From Halichondria panicea (Eukaryota; Porifera; Demospongiae; Suberitida; Halichondriidae): a stretch of 64,000 nt of DNA. Location of the stretch: the NCBI RefSeq assembly GCF_963675165.1, contig NC_087385.1, positions 4,884,412 to 4,948,411 on the forward strand, read 5' to 3'. Below, piece after piece: positions 34,148 to 48,740 of this stretch (positions are counted from its first letter, which is position 1; each line of letters opens with the position of its first letter). Below the pieces are notes generated by a model, which saw nothing but the letters and a program-made list of their open reading frames with translations, was not told the origin of the DNA and did not search any database. Both the position numbers and the translations under genes were made by a program.

Positions 34148-34851
34148 ATGGCTTACGATTATGATGCAAGTGGTTATGCAAGTGGATATGCAAGTGGTTA
34201 TGCAAGTGGTTATGACACTGAGTTTACTGATGGTATGACGTAACATTAAGTTAGTGTTGTAATTATTAGGCCCTTGGCCAGCTTTTTAGCTGATAAATCA
34301 TGTTATTACCTAATAAATATAATTATGTCAGTGTTTTTCTTGTAGGAGATGATGGAAATAGGTTGGAATATACACCTGAAATTTCCAAAAAGGCCATCCG
34401 AGAAATTATCCAAAGGGAAATGGAGAGGCAAAACGTTAAACGTAGTGACATTAGACGGTACCGGCACAAATACCCTTTCGTTAAAGGATTTGCTTGGTTT
34501 ACTTGTACAGAGTATCACGAAAAGGAAGATGGCATAAAACAGTGGTCTTCAGCACACGCCTGGTGTCGAATTGATCTCAAGAGGAAAAGAATTGGCTATC
34601 GATTTTTTCAAGGATGTAAGAAGGATTACTTTAAAGATAGGCCTAAACCTGAATTTACAGAGGAAGCTATCAAGAAAATGGCTAAGTATGCTGTACAATC
34701 GTTCAAAATCAGAAATGGTTTAATCAAAAAAGAAACTCTTCCCAGCACAGATACGCTTAGAAATGATGGAGGTCGTCACGATGAAAGGTTATGCGTCATG
34801 TGCAGAAAACGGAAAAGACCATGCTGGAAAAAAAGAATTAAAAGCAACTAA
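34148..34851 (+). CDS. 3CxxC/RTP-like zinc-binding protein, locus a copy 3 (intact)
   Basis: Exons 34148-34232 and 34346-34851, phase-1 junction (GATG|GTATGA ... TGTAG|GAGAT), give about 196 residues. Exon 1 is a tandem of the ASGY unit (MAYDYDASGYASGYASGY...), unlike the other first exons. Exon 2 carries FTCTEYH, WSSAHAWCRIDLKRKRIGYR, GCKKD and GGRHDERLCVMC...C with a very basic C-terminus (KRKRPCWKKRIKSN). Most similar to locus a of copies 1 and 2. Basic tail and no signal peptide suggest a cytosolic or nuclear location. Confidence 0.8.
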
Positions 34852-35399
34852 AGTTAACCATCGGCATGCTGTATTCATGCGGCTTCTTTTTTTCCCAGTA
34901 TACATGTACTCTTGGTAATTATAGTATAGCTGTATATAGTGTAAATCTATCAACTCACTGTATATATATATAGTCAGTCTCCTTGTTACTTAGATAGGTA
35001 GCAAACGTAGGCATTATGTACATGTCTAATTGCATACCCCTATATACATTATGGTACTAGTTTTGTCACGACTGTTATGTTATGTACAGGCTTCACAATT
35101 GACTCAACCAAGTATTGACATAATTATTACACATTACAAGACAGTTGCAACATACAACATGAACAGTGTATTGAAAAGTGCAAGAGATATTCTACATACT
35201 ATTTCAGTGATGTGTTAGAAATAGGGTGCCATTGGGGCTCTAGTATAATGCCGGATTGCACTGCTCTGTCAGTGTTACAGAAACCAAAAACGTACACACA
35301 ACCACAAGAAAACAATAAACAGTGACAATCTCTTACTAGTCCTTCTGAAAGATTGCTTAAAAGTTTCTCTAGTGTTGAGACGGAAGAGATGCAGTTGCG

Positions 35400-35488
<89 letters not shown>

Positions 35489-35588
35489 TGGTCAGTGATG
35501 GAAGTATACATAGCAGAATGACTAGAGCAATGCTAACTGGCTAGCAGAGAAAGTAAGCCCTAATAGGTACAGTGCATCACAAGCTAGC
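34852..35588. other. Intergenic with (TG)41 array
   Basis: No gene seen. It contains a pure TG dinucleotide array at 35401-35482. The right end is the 3' UTR side of the minus-strand kinase. Confidence 0.6.
35401..35482. repeat. (TG)n microsatellite, 82 bp
   Basis: Uninterrupted TG dinucleotides. Open frames of alternating Cys-Val or His-Thr across it are artefacts. Confidence 0.97.
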
Positions 35589-39583
<3,995 letters not shown>

Positions 39584-42296
39584 GGGCTGGGAGGAATGTG
39601 TGTATGTGTGTTATTCAAAAGAGCATCCTCATTTCCTCAAGACATTATTCATAGGTTACTGTACACAAAGCTAGCCCCCCATTCAAGAGCTTCCCCAGTT
39701 CATAATTTGTATTACCACCAACTGAATCCATCAGCTAATTGGCTACAAACAGCTCAATCAATCAAGCCGGTTCAAGAGACACACCGAAATTAACCCACAT
39801 TAGGCAAATTACTTTATAGATTGTTTGGCAGCTCACATGCGGAATTCAAGCTAGGCAGCAAATATACAGTCCTTGGCAGGGAGACTATGTCAGAGAGGGT
39901 ACAGTAACTAACAGTAACTAACAGTGCAGTTCACCCACTATAATAACGGTGTGTTTGATGTGGTGGGGGTATACAAGCACACAATGGTATCACACAACAG
40001 GATACGCCAATCTCTTATTGTGAATCATTTCTAACATCGAGGTAACACTAACCACACATACTTAAGTGGAGCACTGGTATGTGTATCAGGTGAGCAGGGA
40101 AGCATCGCAACAGTGCACTTAGAAATAGGAGAACTAGTATTGTCTCGCACAGAGGACAGATATCGATGCTAAACATTTCTAAATAAACACTTTTTATTTA
40201 TTGGGTACCAATTTCTCACCATATACAAATTAACGTATAGACCAGCTGTGTTTATGTGTTCAATAATTTCTGTACGTACACATGTACATAGAAAATTTCG
40301 GCATAATTTCGACCACATTGGGGGAGTATGCTTTAGTTTCATATAATTATACATTACTGCTAAAAACAGTGTATGACTAGTGACTACAATGCTCCAACAA
40401 TATGCCAAAGTAGATCTACAGTTTCATACTTTGTAGTCTACAATACACGTACAACAACGCATACCGTGTATAGTATGCCCAACATCCAAACGTCACATAC
40501 TCAGCTCACACATCTACAACCCCCGAATGTTGTGAGTGCTTGCCCTTGACCCCCCACCTACTCAGCTCACACATCTACGACCCCCGAGTGTTGTGGCCCT
40601 TGACCTACCTTTATACATACGTACGTGCGTACCTAAATATCAACTCTGGAGTGCTCATTTATATGTACACCATTCTCACCACACTTGCTACTCAGCCAGA
40701 GCATTGTATCAATCCTACACACCACTCACCATCATCATGGCAGTCTTCTAACAAAAGCTTTCAGTGAGGTGGTCACTACTTTATATGTACAGCTTGTACA
40801 GTTCTTAACAACTCAGATCAACCTAAATCACACAGATTTCAATACAGCAGTCTTCACAGTTGCTTCACAGAGAAATCAGGGAGTCCTGAAGCTCCTCTTT
40901 CAGTATTTGAACCAAAGAAAACAGCTAAGCTGCGCTTGCAAGGCACGGAAGTTTGGCTACTTGATCATTGACTCTGTACACGCCCACTTTTAATAGGACA
41001 GAAAAGGGTGTGTTGCTCATCACCCCAATGTTCCAAGTCACGTTCATAACAGTGACATCATCTAAAAGCACATGACGGATGTGACCCGATAAGGGTGGGT
41101 CCAAGCGTAATCAATATTTGCACAGCTAGCTCTCATGCAAGTGTCTCTCAACTGCCGTCGCGTCTTCAGTGATTCTATAAAACAGGTCCAGTTTAGGCTA
41201 GCTAAGAGATCAGTACTGTGATCTACAATCTAGAAGTAATAGATCGCCCTAGACGTTATCTTCAAATAGACTTACCTGGACACAATATCATCATCTACAC
41301 AGTGGAGAGGATCTTTATTTATTTGTTAGGTGAGTTGAACCCAAAGCTACCTTACCTACCCGTATGACAGATGCACCTAGATACATGGACACACATGGGT
41401 CCTTATGTTTGATCTATATATACACGTCAACCACATGCATATTGAATGAAGGAGTTTAATAGTTGACCCTACATGTACATGTATGCAATGAGCCGTTTAG
41501 GCACTAATCTGTGTTTAACCTTGTTCGTCTCGTAGCCAACTTTGTGAGATTACTCAAATTGAGGTTGCTTTTATGTCATTACAGAGCATATTGAATTACT
41601 GGTCACCTTTGCCACACAGTAGTTACATTGTAAACTGTATCAGAAGATTCCTAGTATTTAACTCTTTATCTGTGCTGTGTCCTGTGTTTATATCTGAAGT
41701 GGTTTACTCGTGTTTATTGATAAAACGTCCCAGTATATCAGTCCCTGTAATGCCTTGCCCTGTTACTAGGTACGCTAGGTGTGTTGAAGTGCGTTAGCGA
41801 TCCTAGCAACCCTTGTTGTTGCAATCATATCTCCTGAAAGTAAATTTCCAACTTGTTTAGTGCAAGTGCATCGAAATTCAGCCCTAACTATGATTCCGTT
41901 CATGCCTTCAATGTGATTCTATTATGTATTGAATGAATGATACGATGTGGTGTAGTATCTTTGTGTTAGTGGGTGTATGTATTCACGAACCTTAAAGAGC
42001 CTTGTAGCTGTAAATTGTGTAGCACTTTATTTATACCAGGGCTTACCACAGTTCAATACATTTTGTTGAGTAATGTTAACCTAGAGAATTGGGTGAGTCA
42101 AAATGTGTTAGTGGTCTTCTGGTTTTATTGACCTCACTTTTAGGGTCCAGATGGAAAGCCTTAAAGTCTGAGCTCATTTGACTGTGAGTGTATTCATCCT
42201 CTTTGTGGTTTATTTTCCACGTTTAGATGAATTTTATTGTTGGTGTGATTTCAATGTGACTGTGTACGTATGTATGTTTGTGCCTGTGTGTTTGTG

Positions 42297-42297
<1 letters not shown>

Positions 42298-42369
<72 letters not shown>

Positions 42370-42439
42370 CTGTGTGTGTGTGCCTGTGTGTGTGTGCCTG
42401 TGTGTGTGTGTGCCTGTGTGTGTGTTGTGTGTGTGTGTT
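42298..42439. repeat. Compound TG/TGCC microsatellite
   Basis: About 70 bp of pure TG followed by TG runs interrupted by GCCTG at regular short intervals. Confidence 0.95.
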
Positions 42440-43192
42440 AGTTAGCCTAATCATTCGTCCAAAAAGAAGCCTTTCCTTCATTGTTATCACTTTCTAGCAC
42501 TCCATTTTAAGCAGTGCCTGTCTTTAGTCCATTAGGGTCAATATTCAGTGTTATACGACTCTAGATCATTGACTGCAAAGTCTTTAATGGGGTGGAGTTA
42601 TCTGTTCTTAAAATAGTAACAATTGATACTATTTATAGAACACAATAGGAAGTCGTTTGGAAGCAGAGAAATCAACAATGATGCTAGCGTTTTTTCTCGT
42701 ACATAATTATAATTGCAGAGTAGTTTTACTGCATCATTACAATATATGTACGTGCAGAGCTCTGTTGTTGTTTATGTGTTTTCGATCACCACACCTTGAC
42801 TTTCATTCACTGTGTTTTACTAAAGGGAATAATCACCTTTGAATACACATTCCCTGCATACCTATGCCGACTGGCCTCCAGCTACCCAGGACCCTAGCTC
42901 CCATAAGGATACTCCACTGTAAAGGTAGCCATAACAGGCGCCATAACAGGCTCATGTGTTATTCAATACACCCCCTGTCATAGTGTCCAGAGTATGTCTA
43001 TTGTGTTGCCTAGGTCACTAAGGGCTACTTTCTGAGTGTGGGTGCTAGCATGAACCTTGGAACCTCCTATGCATATGTATCCAACTGCTTTGCTTTATAG
43101 CATATACAGTATCATTAGTTCCCTAAGGGTGACTGGTAGCTAAGGTAGTCTCTTGACTGTACATCGATATCTGAGTACTGTACTGTTAAAGG

Positions 43193-43660
<468 letters not shown>

Positions 43661-44256
43661 TTGGTTCTCTATAATTGTAACTGTGTATGTATATGTTGCA
43701 TCAGGAGTTCTGGTTGTATCCATTTTAACTTCAAACATTCTGTTTAATGTTAGTCTGCTTATGTTGTGATGTGTGTGAACTGTTTGGTTTTGTAACCAGC
43801 ATCAAAAGTAGGCAATGACAACATAAACTGTAGGTATTTGTACCCATAGCTGTTCAGTATTAGCTCATCTTGTGAGGTGACAATTACACTTTCTTGTACC
43901 TTGGTTGAGTGATACCACCAAAGGCCATGAGTGTATTCATGCACTCCTGCAAGGGCTTATAGAGGACATGCAACTCGCTATTCTCAAACTTCATCTGTTA
44001 CTATTTTTAGACATTCCACGTGGGCGGAATGCTTGACTTTTGCACATACTGAATTCTCTGATATAAAGTATGATGAATACATTGGGTAGATAACAGTGAG
44101 TTTGCTCTTTATAAGCCCTTGATCCACCTAGATAGGTGGCGGCTATTCAATGCTAGAGCCATAATAATTATTATAATTATGACACATCCTGCTAAGATGG
44201 GCTGTATGTGTATTGGAGGACATTTGTGTAATGTGTTTTATTTCTGACCCTGTAGG

Positions 44257-45012
44257 ATGGCAAAGACAGAAAGAGATATAAAGTGTGTGGTGGTTGGAGA
44301 TGGGTCTGTGGGTAAAACATGTATGCTCATCTCTTACACAACCAACTCCTTCCCTGGAGAGTATGTACCAACCATGTAAGTGCACTCTTTGTGTGCTTCA
44401 CCATCCTGTTATATATATAGCCATTGTCATTTTGTTCATGCAATCACCTATTATACGCTAGGATTGTGTCATCCACATATGGATATGATAGTATTACTGT
44501 CATACATTGTGTTGATTATTGATCCATTCTCTCACTGCAGTTTTGACAACTACACAGCAAATGTGTTTGTAGATGGTCGGCCAATCAGCCTCGGGTTATG
44601 GGACACAGCTGGACAAGACGATTACGACAGACTCCGCCCACTCTCGTATCCAGACACGGACGTCTTTCTAATTTGCTTCTCTCTAGTCAATCCCAACTCG
44701 TTTTCAAACGTTGCTGACAAATGGGCCCCTGAGATTAGTCATCATGCACCTGGTGTTCCCAAGATCCTGGTGGGGACAAAACTGGATCTTCGTGACAATC
44801 CCGGAGAGTTGGATAGATTGAAGTCTCGCAAGCAAGCACCGATCTCAAATTCACAGGGCGATGCTATGAAGAAAAAGATTCAAGCCATAGTGTACAAAGA
44901 ATGTTCTGCACTTACTCAAGCTGGACTGAAAGACATATTCGATGAGGCGATTAAAGTGGTCTTATTCCCTGCAACACAGGTGAAGAAAAAGTCAGGGTGC
45001 AACTTGCTGTGA
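44257..45012 (+). CDS. Rac-type Rho GTPase
   Basis: Coding exons are 44257-44375 and 44541-45012, about 196 residues. The acceptor TAG lies one base before the ATG, so a noncoding 5' exon is likely upstream. P-loop GDGSVGKT, switch [17 protein letters not shown], switch [28 protein letters not shown] and [10 protein letters not shown] are all present and Rac-like. The C-terminus [10 protein letters not shown] is a polybasic CAAX box ending in Leu, predicting geranylgeranylation and plasma-membrane targeting. Some positions depart from canonical Rac ([10 protein letters not shown] for GDGAVGKTCL), so it may be a sponge-specific Rac/RhoG paralog. It should control actin through PAK and WAVE-type effectors. 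AATAAA at about 45360 suggests an overlap with the neighbour's 3' end. Confidence 0.92.
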
Positions 45013-45380
45013 TAGACAAGTAAAATTCAATTGTAATAGTATTCTTTTACGCATACATACACTATATATAGTTTGTTCTGAATAATCAGGACACTTGTTT
45101 AGAACCAATTCTTGAGCATGTGAACATTATACAAAATGTGTTTTCATTTTTTAAATAAGTTGTCTCTATTTGTGATGCACTGTCTTTTGAAGTAGAAGCT
45201 AATGTATGTGTGCTGCATATATCATTCTGGTTTGTACTGGACACCACACAATATATTTCATGTTAATTGCTTCAACCAAACTTTATTGTCTATAATAGCT
45301 TATTTGTATGCAATGATTATTTTGTGTCGAAAAACCATTTTCAGGTGAACGTTTGTGAAATAAAATATTGAGACAGCCAA
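45013..45380. other. Shared 3' region of convergent genes
   Basis: There is no coding. A + strand AATAAA lies near 45359 and a minus-strand AATAAA near 45282, so the Rac and 45381-45983 transcripts are predicted to overlap at their 3' ends. Confidence 0.55.
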
Positions 45381-45983
45381 TTACACAATCATGTTTTCAC
45401 AATTAGATAAATCGGCTAAAAGTTCATTGGTATCTATAAACTGATCACTGCTATCAACAGAGTAGTTTAGAGTGTCCAAATGAGACTTTTCACTAGGTAG
45501 TGCCATGGGAGAGTATTTGGGGGGTTTAGCATTAGAATAATTACAGTCCATTTGTGTTCCTGGTGGATTGCTCCTCTTAATTGATTCCTCGTTCACAACA
45601 TGGGTTCTTTGCCTCTTCTTTATCGGTAGCCTAGATCCTAACTCATTTAGAAAGTCGAGAGTTGTGTCAGGTTCGGTCCAGTTCTCTTTATTCTCGTTCT
45701 CGATTGGATCTTGGCATTCCACTGCTCTCATTTTCCTCCTAACACCTTTACTGAAAGCAAATGCTGGTGCTTTGTTGCTTGCTTCTGTTTGAGGTTCTCT
45801 AAGAGTTTGTTTCATATTAAAGTCAGTGATAGATGATTGTTTGAGCACAGGTTTGAGGGGCCTCAGCTGCTTTTCTGGACTGATCCCAGGAGTTCTTTGT
45901 GGCTTCAGAACTTTGCCATAGACTGGAATATAGTTTCTTATATCTGGTTTCTTCTGGTTTAGCCAACTAGTAGCCATTTTCAA
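45381..45983 (-). CDS. Small intronless protein with KEN box and PIP-like motif
   Basis: A 200-residue open frame, low in hydrophobics and probably disordered. Visible short motifs: a KEN box (NENKENW) of the kind used by APC/C for mitotic destruction, a PIP-box-like QSSITDFN (Q-x-x-I-x-x-F), SP sites (GISPEK, KYSPMA), and a basic stretch RLPIKKRQR that could be a nuclear signal. These suggest a nuclear, cell-cycle-related protein, but no family is recognised. The alternative Met at codon 3 is possible. It is 135 bp head-to-head with COX18. Confidence 0.6.
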   Translation of the reverse strand: MKMATSWLNQKKPDIRNYIPVYGKVLKPQRTPGISPEKQLRPLKPVLKQSSITDFNMKQTLREPQTEASNKAPAFAFSKGVRRKMRAVECQDPIENENKENWTEPDTTLDFLNELGSRLPIKKRQRTHVVNEESIKRSNPPGTQMDCNYSNAKPPKYSPMALPSEKSHLDTLNYSVDSSDQFIDTNELLADLSNCENMIV

Positions 45984-46118
45984 ATAATTTTACCAGAGAA
46001 TGAATGACTTTTTCACGGGTTTTGTTGATCACAATGAACGGGGAATTCCTTAGTTGTAAATCAATAGCAACTTTACAGCAAGGGATTTCCCGAAACACCA
46101 CATGGTCAAATCGTAGTT
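45984..46118. promoter_or_regulatory. Bidirectional promoter region (KEN-box gene / COX18)
   Basis: Only 135 bp separate the two divergent start codons, so both 5' UTRs and promoters must lie here or overlap. No TATA box is evident. Confidence 0.6.
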
Positions 46119-47348
46119 ATGAGCTATTTGCTTGCTTCTGTGACTAGGTCTAGAGTCTCCACTCATATCTCCTCCTTTGCCACTCCATACTCAGTATTCA
46201 GATGCTCCACTAAACATTTAAGGCTGACTCTCTCCAGCTCAGGAACTATACACAAGAGATCAGTTTCCGACTCTACTGCATCAGCATGGTCTCCCCATAT
46301 GATCATTCACAGTACTGAGAAAGTCTTACATGGAGTGCACGACTTCATTCATTTGCCATGGTGGGCCGTTATAGCATTGACAACGTTTACACTGCGAACA
46401 ATTGTGACCCTCCCCCTTGCCCTCCACCAGAGCAAGGTCATTGCCAAGATGGAATTGCTTAAACCTACCATACAGGAGTACCAAGAGTCTGTGAAACATA
46501 ACGTGATTGTTAAGTGTAGACGAGCCAATCTACCAGTGGAGGAAGCAAATAAGATACTGATGAAAGAGGTGGGTGTATGTGGAACACGTATAGTACAATA
46601 TCGTTTTGGAGGAAGGGGTTATTGGTAATTTCTGGTTATTGTTGCAGGTGAAAAAAGTTACTCGAGAGTTGCTATCATCTGAAGGCTGTAATCCATATAA
46701 GGTTGCCATCTTGCCATGGGTACAGATTCCATTATGGATAGTGATATCCTTTGCCATTCGTAACATGTCTGGTGTCTACCCTGGGATGACCCCTCTCTAT
46801 CCTGACAGCACAGCATCTCTGGCCACTGAAGGAACTCTATGGTTCAAAGACCTCACACTCATAGATCCTTATTACATCCTACCCTGTCTACTGGTGATCA
46901 CCAACTTCTTAAACATTGAGGTATTCTTTCTCTCAACTTTTAGAGGAACATTTATATCTTTTGTGTAGCTCCACTCGCTCAGACGACAAGCTCCCACCAG
47001 ACTACAGAGGGTCATGACAAACACCTTCCGTGTACTCACATTTGGAATGGGCTACGTCTCCGCACAAATGCCCACCGTAAGTTTATCACACCCACATTAC
47101 GCGTATGCACTAGTTATCTCTCAAACTTATGCTGTCTGTCACGATTACAGGCAATGGTGCTCTACTGGTCCCTGTCGAGTACGTACGGCCTGTCCCAGAA
47201 TCTCCTGTTCAAGTATCCTCAAGTGAGACGAGTATTGAGAATACCAAAGACCCCCAGTGAAAGTAGGACCCCCTATAGAGACCTATTAGTTATCCTTAGA
47301 GACAAGGCTAGGAAATTTATTCTCTTACAGCATAGTAAAAAGCAGTAG
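46119..47348 (+). CDS. COX18: COX18, mitochondrial inner-membrane insertase (Oxa1/YidC family)
   Basis: Four exons, 46119-46568, 46648-46920, 46969-47076 and 47151-47348, give 342 residues. The N-terminus is Ser/Arg-rich and lacks acidic residues, as expected for a mitochondrial targeting peptide. The Oxa1-type core is clear: LPWWAVIALTTFTLRTIVTL, LPWVQIPLWIVISFAIRN, LWFKDLTLIDPYYILPCL, VLYWSLSSTYGLSQNLLF, then the COX18-typical tail RIPKTPSESRTPYRD. COX18 inserts the C-terminal domain of COX2 during cytochrome oxidase assembly. Length and motifs match animal COX18 rather than OXA1L. The stop lies 63 bp from the convergent beta-subunit gene. Confidence 0.93.
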
Positions 47349-47411
47349 TTTGTGGTTTCATAATAATCATAATGCAATGCACTGTGTATTGTTTGTGAAT
47401 AGCCTAACAAC

Positions 47412-48547
47412 TTAAACAAACATTATTTTAGTGGTGCTGTCCTCTGGTATATCGTAATGCCTTGAGAGGATTTCTGCGGTAGGTACAGAGAGTCCCATGC
47501 CTTCCAGGTCCACAGAACACGTTACAGTGCCTTGGTACGCTGCAGAGGGAGTCTGGCTTGGTACACCTCCCGTGAAGTTCAGTTGGATGGCCATTAATGG
47601 TATTCTGTAGTTGTAGGTAAAATCTGTTAATGCCAGTAGTGTGCTTACTTATAGTCACTCTGTCCTTTGAATGGGAAACTCCTGGAGCCTTCGTTGGGGA
47701 TGTTCAATGGTATTCCGCCCATGGTTGAAGTAACGTTGAGGTCCTAAATGGGTGTAATTAGCATAGATATACGTAATTAGACCTTTTCATAGCGAATCGT
47801 ACCAGGTTTGAAGATGTGAAGGTGCATCTCACAAGCATAGTATCAATGGTTTCGTTTATAAAATTCTCTGGAATCCAGTTGTACACCTATTATAACGTTT
47901 AAGTCGTGTTATGTACAAAGTCTTTATTACCTTTAGCACGTGAATAAAGATGCATGGTCGTTCAATATTGTAGCCATGTTGACTAGCCTCGTCCAAGCAC
48001 TCGCTACTGACTCCAGCTGTGAAATAATTATATTAACCACTTTAGTGTGGTACAACTTTTTTCTTACATGCATTGGCACTTGGGAGAAGGTGTTGATGAA
48101 TGTAAAGGCTATCTATTTGGGAGAGTACCGATTCATTATCTGTGCGTCTGTAGGTGAATATTTTTGGATGGGAGACCAGAACTGCAAAGAAATACAGTCT
48201 GGGTGATGAAACCAAATTAATTGGTGGTGTTTCATACCGATCTTAATGTTTGGGTAGTTGGGGTATCCATATAGGCCATAGTTCCAAGGCGTTGTATCAT
48301 ATCCTGGTGTAGGTGTCAGTGCCACAAACACTGCTAAATGCACTGCAAAGATCCCACCCAATATAGTGTAGAGTGTGAGGAAGAAGCTTGTCAACTTTGC
48401 TGCAAAAATCAATAACAACTTTGCACACTAGATAAATTACTCACCCCAACTTTGCCATGTCCTTCCGAGAACTTCTTTTGTCTTCTTGTTGAATATGAAT
48501 CTCCCTATATTTGCCAAAGCATGAGCAATCTTAATTTTGACAGCCAT
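47412..48547 (-). CDS. ATP1B: Na,K/H,K-ATPase beta-subunit-like protein
   Basis: Seven minus-strand exons, 48547-48445, 48399-48238, 48181-48068, 48016-47931, 47886-47803, 47743-47649 and 47604-47412, keep one frame for 278 residues. A short cytosolic N-terminus with FIFNKKTKEVLGRTWQSW matches the beta-family FxxNxxxxxxxGRT signature. One signal-anchor helix follows (SFFLTLYTILGGIFAVHLAV), then an extracellular domain with ERPCIFIHVLK (the family PCxxxKLN region), several N-glycosylation sites, and a C-terminal strand MAIQLNFTGG...GTVTCSVDL. The beta subunit folds and delivers the pump alpha subunit to the membrane. Exon 3 is the least certain. Confidence 0.85.
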
Positions 48548-48740
48548 CCTGTACTGAAGTGGTTTTGCAGCTGCAACTTCTGACTGTTCTGTACTTTACC
48601 ATACACCCACTCACCTTGTAATGAGGCACGCCCACTAAATCTTATAAGGCTGCCCTGCCCACAGCTCGCTAGCTCATTGCTCAAGAATCCATCTCAGTTC
48701 TATCAAAACACAAGCCCATAAAGAGAGATACTATCACAAC
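48548..48740. promoter_or_regulatory. Bidirectional promoter region (beta subunit / PH protein)
   Basis: 193 bp between divergent start codons. It includes repeated CACCCACTCACC / GCCCACTAAATC-type sequences but no defined box. Confidence 0.55.

Noticed and set aside
40685-40993. Possible 102-residue gene upstream of the kinase
   Set aside because: No family similarity, no splice context and ordinary composition; more likely promoter or UTR sequence.
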